Shown here in pieces: positions 46,665-57,663 of a stretch of 64,000 nt of DNA. This DNA comes from Armillaria gallica (Eukaryota > Basidiomycota > Agaricomycetes > Agaricales > Physalacriaceae), in NCBI GenBank assembly GCA_037576215.1, contig JBANDB010000009.1:1426001-1490000 (forward strand), written 5' to 3'. The position numbers and the translations under genes were made by a program. A model generated the notes under the pieces. It did no database searches. It was not told where the DNA came from and was given only the letters and a program-made list of their open reading frames with translations. Every line of letters begins with the position of its first letter. The stretch's first letter is position 1.

Positions 46665-48146
46665 CTAAATCCTCTTTTCATCGCCGGTCTCCTCGAGTTT
46701 GTCTACCTGGCTTGACTGAGCTTCTAGGTCGTCGTCGCTCATGAAACTAATTTTGGAGTGTGTCTCAGCATCAGCCTGAGGGTGAGCTTCGAAACGAAGG
46801 GACGATATCATGCTGCCCTGCCAGGAATCGTCGGGACGAGCGTGACCTGCTGCTACACGTCCGACGAGGAGAGTTGGAGCAATTCCCTGTATGCAGATTT
46901 TGTCACATATGTATTCAGGAAAGAGTGGATCCGTGCGTACCGTCGTGAATACTGCCAAGGCGTCCAAGTAAATGCTCGAAGGGTTATAGCTCACTTCCAG
47001 GGCAACGTATATGATCAAAGCCACAGAATGGAGAGCCGAGGACTCGACGAGGACTTCGATAAGATGGCGATAATCTCCAAGCCCGCTATTTGGCCCATTA
47101 TTGACCCGTATAACGGTTACGATGCGGAAAACAATGAGAATGGTGCACCATAGAGTCGTGGCAAGGATGCAGGATAGGTAAAATACCAGATAGGACACAG
47201 TTTCGAACACGATCAAATACGCGTCCATGATTTCCATGATTTTGTAAGCTGTACAAATTTACCATCTCAGGACGTTAGTGGATGTATGAAAAACTTCAGT
47301 TTTATCGGGCATCTCACCAATTCCGCTTACAAGACAGAGGATAGGAACCAGGACTACGAGCCAATGCCGTCCCCAGACCATCCAGCAACGCCAGATCTAG
47401 AGTTGACATAAGACTACGTTGACATCAATATCCGCCGCAGGAGTTGCACATACCATGGTGCAGTCTGCAATGACAGTACTCACAACGGCTGCGGCACCGA
47501 TTACTATGTCGGTCCTCGCAGTCCACCCCCAACTCGGAACTAGTACCAGTAGAGCATCTTCCTGAATTTCATGTCTCCAGAAATCCAGAGTCGCGCCGGT
47601 AGAATCTTCGTCATTGCTCGCAGTCAAAAATGGCCCATCAAAGAAGAAATTGATGGTCGTAGTAATGTAGAGAAGGATGATAATGGCTACCATGGCTCCT
47701 CCGATGGACCGAGATTTGCTGATAACTGCGTGGGACAGTTCCCTTGGGTATATTGATAACACAGCGAGAGTATTCCACCCACATATGTTCCATAACGCAA
47801 CAGAAACAATGCCAGTATATATGCCTATGACACGTTAGCGACGATTGGTGGAGCCAAGCACCATGCGCACCGTGCAATAGAGCGAGTTCAACGGCTCTGT
47901 CCAAGTCCGCTATCTTGACGTAGTGTGTGAAACCCGATTGGTCATACCAGGAATAGAATTTTATGAAACCGGCCTGTAAGGACATCTGAAGGCAAATAAA
48001 AGAGAAAGGCAAAATTGTTTATAGGTGTAACCACTTACCATACCCTCCCGTTATATAGTGTATCGCCCGTCAAAAGTTCGTGCAGTGATGAAACCAGAAC
48101 CGCTGTTCCGAGAAGGTCGCGTTGCCTCGTACAGGTCAGCCAACAT
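46665..48146 (-). CDS. Multi-pass membrane protein family, copy D, start uncertain
   Basis: Exons carry QMSLQAGFIKFYSWYDQ, GIYTGIVSVALWNICGWN, SRSIGGAMVAIIILLYIT, VSTVIADCTM spliced to IWRCWMVWGRHWLVVLVPIL, LSCILATTLWCTILIVFRIV, HLIEVLVESSALHSVALI and the tail GRVAAGHARPDDSWQGS ending DEKRI. The body is open and typical of the family. The N-terminal exon has an extra stretch of about 16 bases relative to copies A and C, so MLADLYEATRP at 48146 runs out of frame with the usual first helix. Either the start lies elsewhere or the copy is damaged at its 5' end. Confidence 0.55.
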
Positions 48147-49062
48147 CTGTGCTGCACAGCAGGGAGCGATTGAATGGCATATATATTATCAGCGTATAGG
48201 TGGCTCATTTCCTTGGAAACACGATGTCAATCAAGCACATACTAAATTGGAGCCATCGAGGAAGACGGTTGAATCATACAGACATGCAAACAGCCGTACG
48301 CATACTCGTTCGTGATATTGTGATAGATGACTGGAAAATGCCGGCGCACACCAGTTCTTCAGGGGATAACAAGGTAACTTCCAGCGTTCGTTGAGAGAAT
48401 ATATAAGTAGAAAGGAGAGACTCCAGGAGCCTAAGGATGTCAGGCTTGGTGTGCAGTGAGCCCTGCAACGACTGTGAGGCTTGAGTCAGAATGGGTGTTA
48501 ATTTGACAGGCACATCGCGAGATGTTCGAAGTTGCATTTTCAAGACGGGAGGTAAGGCAACCCGGTAGTGTACTAACCGTACAGATGATCACGGAAGGTA
48601 GATGATTCTCAAAAAATGTTACATGATCGATATTTCTAAGGATGGGTCGGCATCAGCATTAGTACAGATGCAATTGACGTACTTTGTACATCCCAGATCT
48701 TCCGGCAATCTTGCTCCGCCCAAACTGTTGGGATCACAAACTTGACCAAAGCCGTCAATAGTTTCTGAATGTATCCATTGTGGTTCTCTTTCACCATGTT
48801 TTGCTACGTGGTTCTTAGATGGTACTGGTGACGAGACGATGGAGTCGGATGAATGCAAAAAACAAAGTACGGGCGTAATTTGTTCGAGTATAAATCAATG
48901 GTTGGGTTCGGACTCTATCGATAATTGCCTTCGCCTGGTACCAAAAGAAAGATGTCTAGAGTGGTGCCGAATGTCTACCGAAGCATAAGATGTGACCGAC
49001 AAGAGATCAAAATTTGAGATGACCATGTTCGACGTCAAGAATAAATCTTGCCGAAAAAGGAA
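48147..49062. repeat. Array spacer, block 4
   Basis: Collinear with 38484-39044 and 40949-41460. It leads into the kinase upstream block near 49040-49070. No gene. Confidence 0.6.
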
Positions 49063-49070
49063 GTCACCCT
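49063..49070. repeat. Target-site duplication of hAT MITE, left
   Basis: GTCACCCT, identical to 49498-49505. Confidence 0.95.
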
Positions 49071-49497
49071 TAGTGTTTCAGTGACGTGACTTGGTGCGGC
49101 TCGGCGTGACTTCATATAACTTCGGCTTCAACGGCTTCACCAAGTCATAATTTTTGACAGCTTTGAAGTCAAGCTGCCGTCACGCCGAAGCCAGCCGCTG
49201 AAGCCATGACTGCATGCATTTCCTTCAAATGGCAAGTCATTTGTTGTTTAGGCAACGTGATATTCGAGAACTTGTCGGAGAAATAGCGGGGACTATCGGG
49301 CCGGATTAAAATTGACCTAAAATAGTATTTCGGTATTTTTCAATCAAGTCGAAGCTCGGGCAACTTCAGGTCGCGTCAAGCCGAGCCGAGTCGATAACGT
49401 AGTGTGACTTTGCCGAAGCTACTCGGCAATACCGGCGCGACTTAGTTCAGCTTGACTGGCGTGGCGCGCGGCTTTAAGCCGAATCATCGAAACACTA
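49071..49497. mobile_element. 427-base hAT MITE in a duplicated kinase promoter
   Basis: The ends are TAGTGTTTC and GAAACACTA, flanked by perfect 8-base duplications GTCACCCT (49063-49070, 49498-49505). The interior is rich in cgaagc/gcttcgg words and has no coding sequence. The insertion splits the conserved kinase upstream stretch ggaagtcaccctccgatc, whose uninterrupted form is at about 55480. GCGGCTTTAAGC occurs at 49468-49479, exactly 18 bases from the right end. The same word lies exactly 18 bases from the right end of the hAT at 21553-25419. Confidence 0.95.
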
Positions 49498-49505
49498 GTC
49501 ACCCT
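49498..49505. repeat. Target-site duplication of hAT MITE, right
   Basis: GTCACCCT, identical to 49063-49070. Confidence 0.95.
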
Positions 49506-49950
49506 CCGATCACTCTTGCTCCCACGGTACCGCTCTTTTCAACGACCTGCCATTCGAAATTTCCTCCGATGCCTCGTGCTTGCCATTTCTTGTGTTCACG
49601 ACCTCCGCTGCTGCGTGCTCGCCATCTCTTGAAAATGGTTGGCCTCGCCGATGCCGGCGCTTGCTTGGTTTGTGGTTTCGTACGCCTGAGAAACGCCTTG
49701 CCATTTCTTGTAAATGGCGGGCTTCGATGCCGGCGCTTGTTTCGCGCTTGCATTTTGTTCCCGTTACTCCTGCACTGCTTTCTGTTAGGATTCTGCCGAA
49801 ATCGGATATGCGAGCACGAGGCAAGTAGCGATGATCGAATCGAGGTAGGATTAATTAGAGATGATGTATGTCGTTAGGGAATAGAATAGATTCCGGCAAG
49901 GGTTCGTGAAGAGACCTGAGTGGTCCGGTTTGCGAAATAAAGGAAGACAG

Positions 49951-50170
49951 TAAGCGCGAAGCAATTACTGAAGGGAAGTAGCCGGTAAGCGCGAAGCAAT
50001 TACCGATATAGAAACCCAGCAAGCGCGAAGCTATTACAGGGCAGGGGTGAAGGCAAGCGCTAGGCGTAACCTTCGGGTTGGTGTCAGAAAGCGCTAGGCG
50101 TATCCAACGAGTTGTTCAGCAAGCACTTGGCGTAGCTGAGGGTTCACGCAGTGCGAGGGGTGCTGAAAGT
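49951..50170 (+). repeat. Degenerate motif array with about 34-base spacing
   Basis: An 18-base word (taagcgcgaagcaattac and variants such as caagcgctaggcgtaacc) starts at 49951, 49986, 50020, 50054, 50088 and 50120, with a weaker seventh near 50154. Spacings are 35, 34, 34, 34 and 32. The spacer sequences differ from each other, so it is the motif spacing that is conserved rather than a simple tandem repeat. Confidence 0.8.
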
Positions 50171-50240
50171 AATAGATTGGTCCAGCATTTCATACAATGG
50201 TAAGTACCGCTTTATATACTAGGGATGGTTTGAATCATTA

Positions 50241-50902
50241 TTGTTCTACAATGTTCTACTATATTCTAGTGTCTGTAAGAAAAATAGAGAAAGTAAGAGA
50301 AGATACGAGCGAGTCACCTTTGAAACCGAGAAGCCCGAGTACAGGCATGTGTTGACTCATGGACCCAGTCGGCAGGTACCCGATATCCGTAACACTTTCG
50401 CTTTCTGGGTCCTCAAGTTCGTGGTCCGTGCATATGCAATGTACCCCATGCAGAATAGCGATGAAAGCTCAAAAGTCTGTAAACGCCTTGTTTGGGATGA
50501 GAATTCTGTGGGCATTATCTCTCTAAAAGACGGCATCGCTATCTACATGGCCACCGGTGATCCGCATCCGCTGTCTGCTTGTGATGTCTCCATCCAGCTA
50601 GAACGTCCGCTACTTGCAATACACCTTCACGCTTCCCGACGACGACTTTATATCCTATGCTATGGCAGACTCCTTCACTCTGGAAAGCGCCAGGAAAGCT
50701 TTGGAAATTGCTGGCCTCGCTTGCATACTACCGAATCTTCACCGCCCGTATTAATCGATTTGGCACAACAGACGTTGACGAGGTCGTCACTGCGTTCAAC
50801 AGTCCCCACCTCTTAGTCATGTATGATCCAAGACTCTTCGGTCTCATGCAAGAATACAGCACCAGACCCTTCTTCCCCACAAGTCCCAGTACACAGCCAT
50901 GA
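50241..50902 (+). other. Possible degraded gene, not recognised
   Basis: The frame 50241-50816 (191 codons) reads HVLTHGPSRQVPDIRNTFAF and GIISLKDGIAIYMATGDPHP. Another frame then reads YRIFTARINRFGTTDVDEVV and LLVMYDPRLFGLMQEYSTRP to 50902. Both look protein-like and would need a frameshift or intron near 50640-50700 to join. I do not recognise the family. Confidence 0.35.
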
Positions 50903-51482
50903 GCATTCGATCTTATGTACCTATTCCCGCGCATAGGAAAGCTCTCATTCGCTCGTTGACATCCTCTCATACGCTCTTTGTCGAGGTCCTTAGATAAGCT
51001 GATCGCCGTCGTCCCGTTCCTCGGTCGCAACAAATATGACACTCTGGTAACTCTGAGGTGGAGGACGAAACCCATGTATTGGTGTATTGCAAGGGATCGC
51101 GTCTGCAGCGTCCCTTGGAAGACTTGCGAAGCAGTGAAAGTCAAGATAATGTTTATTACTCGTGACGGCGGTCAACTTATCTTTTCGATCTTCTCGACTT
51201 CGTTTAGAGTCGTATGCGAGCCCGCTTATGCATGTAGAAGCGAAGCAACTATATGACCGAGTAATGGGTCGGCTATCCAGCATCTCTCGATCGTCTCCGG
51301 ACCACTCCGGTACGTCCGAATTCCCTTTCTCCGTTTCGACATTGGCTTCCACAAAACACAAACAACACGATGATAGAGCAAGTACTGTAATGAACAACTG
51401 CACCAAATTTGTCCGGACACAGATGGGCCGAGCATTACTGATCAGACAAGAAGACGAAGTTGAAAGTATGGAGGAGAAGTTG

Positions 51483-52681
51483 TCATGCCCGTTTAATCCT
51501 CTTTTCAATGCCGATCTCCTCAGACTTATCTACCTGTTCTGGCTGAGCTTCTAGGTCGACCATGGAACCCTCTTCGGAGCATGTGTCGGCTTCAGCCTGC
51601 GGGTGAGCTTCGAAGCGAAACGACGATATGATGCTACCTCTCCAAGAATCGTCGGGGCGAGCGTGGCCTGCTGCTACACGTCCGGCAAGGAGAGTAGGAG
51701 CGACTCCCTGCACACCATTTTTGTTAAAAATATATTCGGAAAAGAGTAAAATTGTGCATACCGTTGTGATTGCTGCCAGAGTATTAAAGTAGTCACTCGC
51801 AAAGTCACTTCTAGCTTCTAGTGCAACGAATATGATCAAAGTCACAGAATGAAGGGTCGAGGACTCGACAAAGACTTCAATGACATCGCGATACTCTCCA
51901 AGCCCACCATCCGCTCCATTTCTTGCCCGTATAACGATTAGGATACGAACGACAATGAGGACGGTGCACCATAGAGTCGTAGCAAGGATGCAGGATATAT
52001 AACCCATCAGACAGAATACACGTTCGACTATGTGGAGGTACGCTTCGGTAATTTCCATGATTTTGAAAACTGTACACATTTACCGGTTGTCAGTGCATAT
52101 ATGAAAGTAGGTTTATCGGACGTCTCACCAAATCCTGAAACAAGACAAAGAATAGGAAGCAGAACTATGAGCCAACGCCGTCCCCAGACCATCCAGCAAC
52201 GCCAAATCTAGAGTTTCCATAGTTGATATCAAGATTCGCCACAACAATTGCACACACCATGGTGGAATCTGCAACGACAGTGCTCATAGTGGCTGTGATA
52301 CCGATTCCTATATTGAGCATCCGAATATTCATGAGATCGCCGAGATGAAGACGTCCTTCGAAGAAATCAAGAAATTCTTCGGCAAGATCAATATTTGGAT
52401 CTTCGAATCCAAAACGAAGAAGTGCCAAATTCAAGGAGAGATTGATGGTCGTAGTGACGTAGAGGAGGATGATAACGGCTACCATAACTCGTCCGATGGC
52501 CCGATGTTTGCTGATAACTGTGTGGGACATCCCCCTTGAGTATATAGAGAACACAGCGAGAATATTCCACCCACGTATATTCCATAACGTGACGGAAACG
52601 ATGCCAGTATATACGCCTATGCCGCGTTAGCTACGATAAGTAGAGCCAAGCACCGATAATCATAAATACATACGTACCGTT
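51483..52681 (-). pseudogene. Membrane protein copy E, C-terminal part
   Basis: Landmarks include SRGMSHTVISKHRAIGRVM, VADSTM, FVESSTLHSVTLIIFVALEA, SCILATTLWCTVLIVVRIL and the tail AGRVAAGHARPDDSWRGS. The terminal codons read through the usual stop to end KRIKRA. At 52681, in the second exon just after the cgtaccgt site common to all copies, a 1.8 kb insert begins; the missing N-terminal sequence resumes at 54527. The copy is therefore disrupted. Confidence 0.75.
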
Positions 52682-54526
52682 ACCTTGCTTGCCAAGGTCT
52701 CTCCAGGTCCATTTCCCGCGCTTATTCAGCTGTCAAGATCACGTGCAGCTAATCCTAACCATATACGTCACCCTAGGGCTTGCCAAAGACCGCTATTGCC
52801 CGTACACTCAAGCATCCAGCGCCCCAGGATCCCTATTCCGGCGACCTGCAACCCTTCCAACATCCCATGACGATGCCTAACATGCCACACACCGCAATCG
52901 GGGTCAATGGCATTGGTGTGATGATTTCGCAACTACCAAGGACCTCCGGAACGACTACAAACGAACCGCAGCGACAGTGGTAGCGACCAGGACGACCGCG
53001 TCGACGGAAGGATAGATGAGGAGAGTAATTACAGTAAGGCGTGGTAGAGGGTGGGTTGGCTACTGCAACGGGGAGGAGGTGGCTGGGATGGGTATTGGGA
53101 CTGAGGGCGAGATGTTGATCGGGCCGCGGACATCAACGACGACGGTGAACGACGCGACTACCCTCGTATGTCGTGTTCGTCTTGTCAGTGGGGAGTCAGA
53201 AAGCGAAGCCGTCTGTAATCCACTCAACCGACGAATGTCTGGGATACTTGCACTTTGATGTGAGAAATTACTTGTCTCGTCTTTGCTTCGTATCTTTCGT
53301 TTCATCATTGATAATGGTCTCTCGTCGCGGAGCATAGATGATTCTTCGTGCTCACCCGAAGTCGACGGAGATGTTACGCCCAATCACTTGTGGTACAGTA
53401 CAAGGCTTCTCCATCTCCTCCCGTGATCATTCCTTCGAATCGGAGCTATGGACCGCCAACCCTCCGAGCCCTTCTTTGGATCGAGTCGGCAGATGTCAGG
53501 CCTAGTATCGTTCGGATCCCATTCATATCTCCTCTGATTGCCGTAGACTGTAGTCGGCACGAATCCAATCTTCGTACTCCTTGCTACCATCCCAAAGTTC
53601 AACCACATTGGAGCCTCGAAGCAGCCTCGCACTCTCGTTCTTTGCTTTGACAGAACTGCTGGTGAATACGAGAAGGACTTTTGCGTCAATGCGCTTCAAC
53701 GCCGTGCACTTTCTGACGGCTGACTTCAATCATAAAGACTTGACAGGTACTCCTGTCACAACGACCACTCCCAATTCCCAATAGACTTGGCTTTCACTAT
53801 CATCTCAGAATGCCAATCCCCATTACCTATGACTCTACCAACCGTCACTTAATGTCAGTGATGATGGAAACGAAAGCTATCAGTGAGTATTTTTGAATGG
53901 TTGCGAGGATCAGTTGCTCACGGTACTGTCTTAGCTTTACACCGGGTCCTCTCCCATCAAATTGCAGATTGCAAGTCGTTACCATACTGTCAACGTACAA
54001 TACTACAATATGAGGTTCTATTCAATTGACAGGGCTTAGTCGGAGATTAATCTTTAGGTGCCCGCCGAAGTTTAAGGCTATAATTTTTTTCCAGAAGCTC
54101 CGAGTCAAGGCTCTTATGTGGCAACCGCGTCGCAGTATCGCGCCGGTGATAATTCCTTGCCGAAGCACTGAAAGTGGCTGCCGTCTCGACGGCAGTGAAT
54201 GGCTGCAACTTCCCATTCAGATGACTCCAGGTACTGCCGTCATGGTCGCCATCGAGTTGGTTCCCCTTCAGAGGATCTTAACGCAGACGAAGGAGGAAGG
54301 GTGAAGCGGAAATCAGCTGAGTCCGTCCTGCCTAAGGCCAAGAAGAGTTGAGTATAAAGAACTTCATCCTTGATCCAACCTTGATCATAGATGTCGTATA
54401 TTGGATAAATGTAAATGTCGGTATGAAAAACGGATAGCAAAAATGGGTAGCAAAAGTCGTGAGTTCTGTTGGAAATGCTAGACTGCCAAAGCAAGGTCTG
54501 AGTCGTCGACCGACGACCGCTAGTGC
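52682..54526. mobile_element. 1.8 kb insertion in membrane gene copy E
   Basis: The uninterrupted form gtaccgtgcaatagag occurs at about 43277, so these 1845 bases are an insertion. The ends carry weakly similar inverted words (taccttgcttgcc on the left; the complement of agaccttgctttggc near 54490 on the right). No transposase is recognised. Minus-strand frames at 53729-53523 (LLRGSNVVELWDGSKEYEDW) and 53383-53060 look protein-like and may be a captured gene fragment. Confidence 0.5.
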
Positions 54527-54720
54527 AATAGAGTGAGTTCAATGGCTTCGTTCACTTTACTATCGCGCACGTGGTACATGACGTCTTCTAGGTCCTTATC
54601 ATGGAAAAGATCCATCCCGCCGGACTTTAAGGACATCTGAACGAAATTACGAGTGAACAAGTAAAATAGTTTATGGGTACAACTATATATCCCATTGCTC
54701 CGAGGAGGCTGTGTTACCTT
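54527..54720 (-). pseudogene. Membrane protein copy E, N-terminal remnant
   Basis: This contains the continuation of exon 2 (tgcaatagagtgagttcaat, encoding the ELALLH region) and the MSLKSGG-like segment, then similarity weakens. It is separated from its body by the insert at 52682-54526. Confidence 0.65.
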
Positions 54721-55516
54721 GTTTCAGAAGCACACGTCAGTCGACATCTTTTTTACAGTCATCGCGCCGCATCAATCGGGGGCTTGAGTTTTCGAGCCTT
54801 TCGGCGAAGTACCTTATTCTTTATCCCGAGTTAGCAGCAGAGGCAGTGAGCGATTGAATGGCATACCTTGGAAAAATGATCTCGATTGAACAACGCAGAA
54901 GGTCACAAACTCCTTTGCGGATCTGATGTAGACCTGTAACCGGTCGTCTTCCATATATGGAAGCAAGCTCACGATATATATGAACAGGATGGTTTTCAAC
55001 AAAATATACATGATCGAGCTTTCTAAGGCCGGATCAGTATCAGCATTGGTACAGAGCCTTGCTATTGGCGCACCTTGTAAGTCCCAGGTCTTCTGGTAAC
55101 GTTACTCTTCCCCCCAGCCGTTGTGATTGCGAACTTCGCTAAAGCCTTCGATAATGTGTATCCATTGTGGTTCTCTCCACCATGTTTGCTAAGTAGTTCT
55201 TGGTTGGCACTGACGACAAGACGGCGGAGTCACTGACTGTCAGATGGATGCAAAAGAAAGTCTGGCCGTGGTAGGTAGGTAGCATTACACGGAAGCGTGA
55301 ATTTGTTCGAGTGTACGCCGGTGCTGGTTCCAATGATTGTTTCGGGCTCTAGGCTCTTTCAACAAGCCCCAAAAGAAAGACATCCCAGAGCCGTGCCCAA
55401 CCCAAGCATAAGAGATGACCGGCAAGAAATCGAAATTCGAGATGACTGTTCGACGGCGAGGAAGGATCTAGCCAAAAAAGGAAGTCACCCTCCGATCGCT
55501 CTTGCTCCCGTACACC
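54721..55516. promoter_or_regulatory. Spacer and promoter of the complete kinase gene
   Basis: Collinear with the other array spacers. The last 50 bases hold the conserved block aaaaaaggaagtcaccctcc found before every kinase fragment, then gtacacc and the ATG. No other gene is visible. Confidence 0.6.
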
Positions 55517-56248
55517 ATGGCCCGCGGTGCGTTCATCGTAATTGAAGGCCTCGACAGATCCGGAAAAACGACGCAGACAGCGGATCTTCAAGAAAAATTG
55601 GCGGCTTCCGGGAACGCGGTGAAACTGCACAAATTTCCTGGTATGCATTCAGTCGAATGTACGCGTTTCCCTCGTCGTGACGCTCCCCCCCAGACAGGAC
55701 CACCTCGATCGGCAAGATGATAGATTCCTATCTTCAGTCCAAATCGGAGCTTGATGACCATGCGATTCACTTATTATTCTCGGCTAACCGATGGGAGCTT
55801 GCGTGAGGATTCTTAACTATAATTGCGCGAGGACTGGGAGATGAATTGACCTAGGTCCACTATTGAAGGCCTTCTTGAGTCGGGGACGACAGTGCTATGC
55901 GATCGATACGCGTTCTCTGGCATCGCGTTCAGCGCATCAAAAGGCCTGCCTTACGAGTGGTGTAGATCTCCAGATATTGGATTACCAGCACCGGACCTTG
56001 TTCTGTTTCTTGACATCACTCCTGAAAAGGCGCGAGAACGTGGAGGGTATGGTAATGAGCGGTATGAAAAAGAGGAGATGCAGCGGAGAGTGCGAGAGCA
56101 GTACAAAAGAATTGAATCAGAAAACATCGTTCAGTGGGCGACAATTGACGCGGGAAGAGAAAGAGAGCAGGTTGCCGCTGATATTTGGGCACACGTTGAA
56201 CCACTGGTTGACGGTATTAATCATGCAGTTGCGAAGCTCTGGGTTTGA
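55517..56248 (+). CDS. Thymidylate kinase (dTMP kinase), complete copy
   Basis: Phosphorylates dTMP to dTDP with ATP, an essential step of dTTP synthesis. Three exons (55517-55640, 55694-55802, 55855-56248) give 208 residues, close to yeast Cdc8 (216). Visible motifs are the P-loop [11 protein letters not shown] (residues about 11-21), [16 protein letters not shown] with the dTMP-contacting Arg, the [17 protein letters not shown] block starting at residue 94, [19 protein letters not shown] (Walker-B-like strand and lid Arg), and QRRVREQYK. All key residues expected for the eukaryotic type are present. It converges with UBC6, with 125 bases between the stops. Dead 5' fragments of this gene, including its promoter, are scattered through the array to the left, so this is the parental copy. 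Confidence 0.95.
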
Positions 56249-56251
56249 GAC

Positions 56252-56272
56252 GCGTATATATATATATATATG
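56252..56272. repeat. TA dinucleotide repeat between convergent genes
   Basis: A short (TA)n run lies just after the kinase stop codon, in the 125-base gap before the UBC6 3' end. It may act in 3' end formation, but no direct evidence is visible. Confidence 0.5.
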
Positions 56273-56373
56273 TCATTATACAAAGTTATCCAATGTTCCA
56301 TGAAATCTTAGGTGGAAGACAAAAATGAAGAATACAGTGAAACAAGAACAAGAATGAGCGTGGCCTAGATCAA

Positions 56374-57663
56374 TTAATCTTTGGAGGATATCTTGGAAAC
56401 AATAACGGCGAGGGCAATAAGAATACCCCAGCGCCACTTCTGCCAGAACAACTGACTCCACCCACTCGCCCACCCTACAGCATTAGCTGCTTCGTCGGGT
56501 TTACCTATTGAGCCGCGAGGTGCGCTATTAGCCGATACCGTCGGCGCTGTTGGTATGACCGCGAGAGTGGGCAAAGGGGTGGTCTTAGCTACGGCTTGCT
56601 GGGGTACGGTCGGTTGAGGCGCCGATGTGAAGAGAGTCACAGGTGGCTTGATGATACCTCGTTCCCGCTCACCCATATTTGGCAAGTCCCGGGGTTGCGG
56701 GGTACAATACTGCGGTGCGAGAACAATCAGCAAGCGTATCATGATGGCAGGGACGAAAATCTCCGTCACGGAATAACTTACGTCGGGAAAGGCCTCCTTG
56801 AACCGCGCCTGTGTGAGATTCCAACCATGACTTCGCTGGGCATAGGTACGCTTGTGGGTATCAGAAGATGTCACAGAGCCAGTTGTCATCTCATCCGATA
56901 GCATGAAGGAGAGCAGGCCGGTCAAACTGGAGAAAAAGCATAAGCAAGGAGCTGGAACAAGGATAGCAATAATCGGCAAAGGAGATGTCACTCGGGAAAA
57001 TGAAAAAGATTGATTACGGTACTCGCTTGCACTTGATGGCCGGAAACAAGGATAAATGATGGCCGAAGAAAAGACTGAACGCACATTGTCGCTACACTCC
57101 AGGCGGGATTCCACTATTGCGGTATGAGTGGCAGGAAGGCAAAATGAAGTGGCAGACGCACAGATCCGGGGTGAAAATCCGACATCGAGAAGCATATCTT
57201 CTTGTCGGGGTGAAATCGTCCGGAGGGAGTAAGCATCTGGCCAGCACTTCAGAATGAGATATGGACCGATAAGAATAGCGGACACACCTTGATACCTGGA
57301 GGCTTAAACGGATACTCTGAAGGAAAGAGTAAGAGGCCATGGTATTCTCCGCCGGCGAAAGGTGAATCGGGTGGGCCACGCTAGACATTTTCCGTGAGAA
57401 TGGCACAACTCAGTACAGCAGTTCCACAAACTATAATGTAGTTCCCTGTCAAAGAACGTGAGTTCGATAGAGAAAATGCTGGGCAAGAAGAAGAAGCAGC
57501 GCTCACAGGTCAAGATGTTCTTTTCGTCGGGTACAGCCCAAACGAACGGTGGTGGCTCTCTTTGCATGGTAACATATTCCTTGGATAGCTGCGCCGGGAG
57601 TAAGCGATGGCTTTCGGAAGAAAACGGACGACGTACGCGCTTGCTGGCAGCTTTGGTGGCCAT
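56374..57663 (-). CDS. Ubiquitin-conjugating enzyme E2, UBC6 type (tail-anchored)
   Basis: An ER-anchored E2 that works with Doa10-type ligases in ER-associated degradation. Several exons starting at 57663 join to about 265 residues: MATKAASKR, then [78 protein letters not shown] and [20 protein letters not shown]. The active-site Cys in KKICFS falls at residue 87, as in yeast Ubc6. A Pro/Thr/Ala-rich linker leads to a C-terminal helix ([16 protein letters not shown]) followed by SSKD, the expected tail anchor. Introns include a first one after only nine codons. It converges with the kinase gene. Confidence 0.95.

Larger units (their letters stand above)
49526..51160. other. Unidentified insert replacing the kinase fragment of block 4
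   Basis: Kinase upstream sequence stops near 49525, and membrane-gene 3' flank begins near 51160. The interior includes a 34-base-periodic motif array (49951-50170), possible LTR-like sequence starting tgttaggattctg near 49783, and a possibly degraded gene on the plus strand at 50241-50902. I could not place a clear element boundary. Confidence 0.5.
4711..55018. repeat. Decayed segmental array of proline-rich gene / membrane gene / kinase 5' end
   Basis: Long collinear similarity links five blocks. Block 1 is 4711-9295, continued at 12629-13261 and 14415-15018. Block 2 is 15338-18375, continued at 37019-39044 and about 40949-41714. Block 3 is 41715-45170 and lacks the proline-rich gene. Block 4 is 45491-49525. 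Block 5 is about 51160-52681, continued at 54527-55500, and runs into the complete kinase gene. Gaps in the collinearity coincide with the mobile elements listed separately. The order kinase 5' end then proline-rich gene then membrane gene repeats, which fits tandem duplication with one junction inside kinase exon 2. Confidence 0.75.

Noticed and set aside
49951..50170. CRISPR-like array
   Set aside because: Regular spacing and divergent spacers recall an array, but the motif is degenerate, spacers are only about 16 bases, and the genome is fungal.
49783..50260. Solo LTR starting tgttaggattctg
   Set aside because: The start and a possible CA end look LTR-like, but no 5-base duplication and no second LTR could be found.
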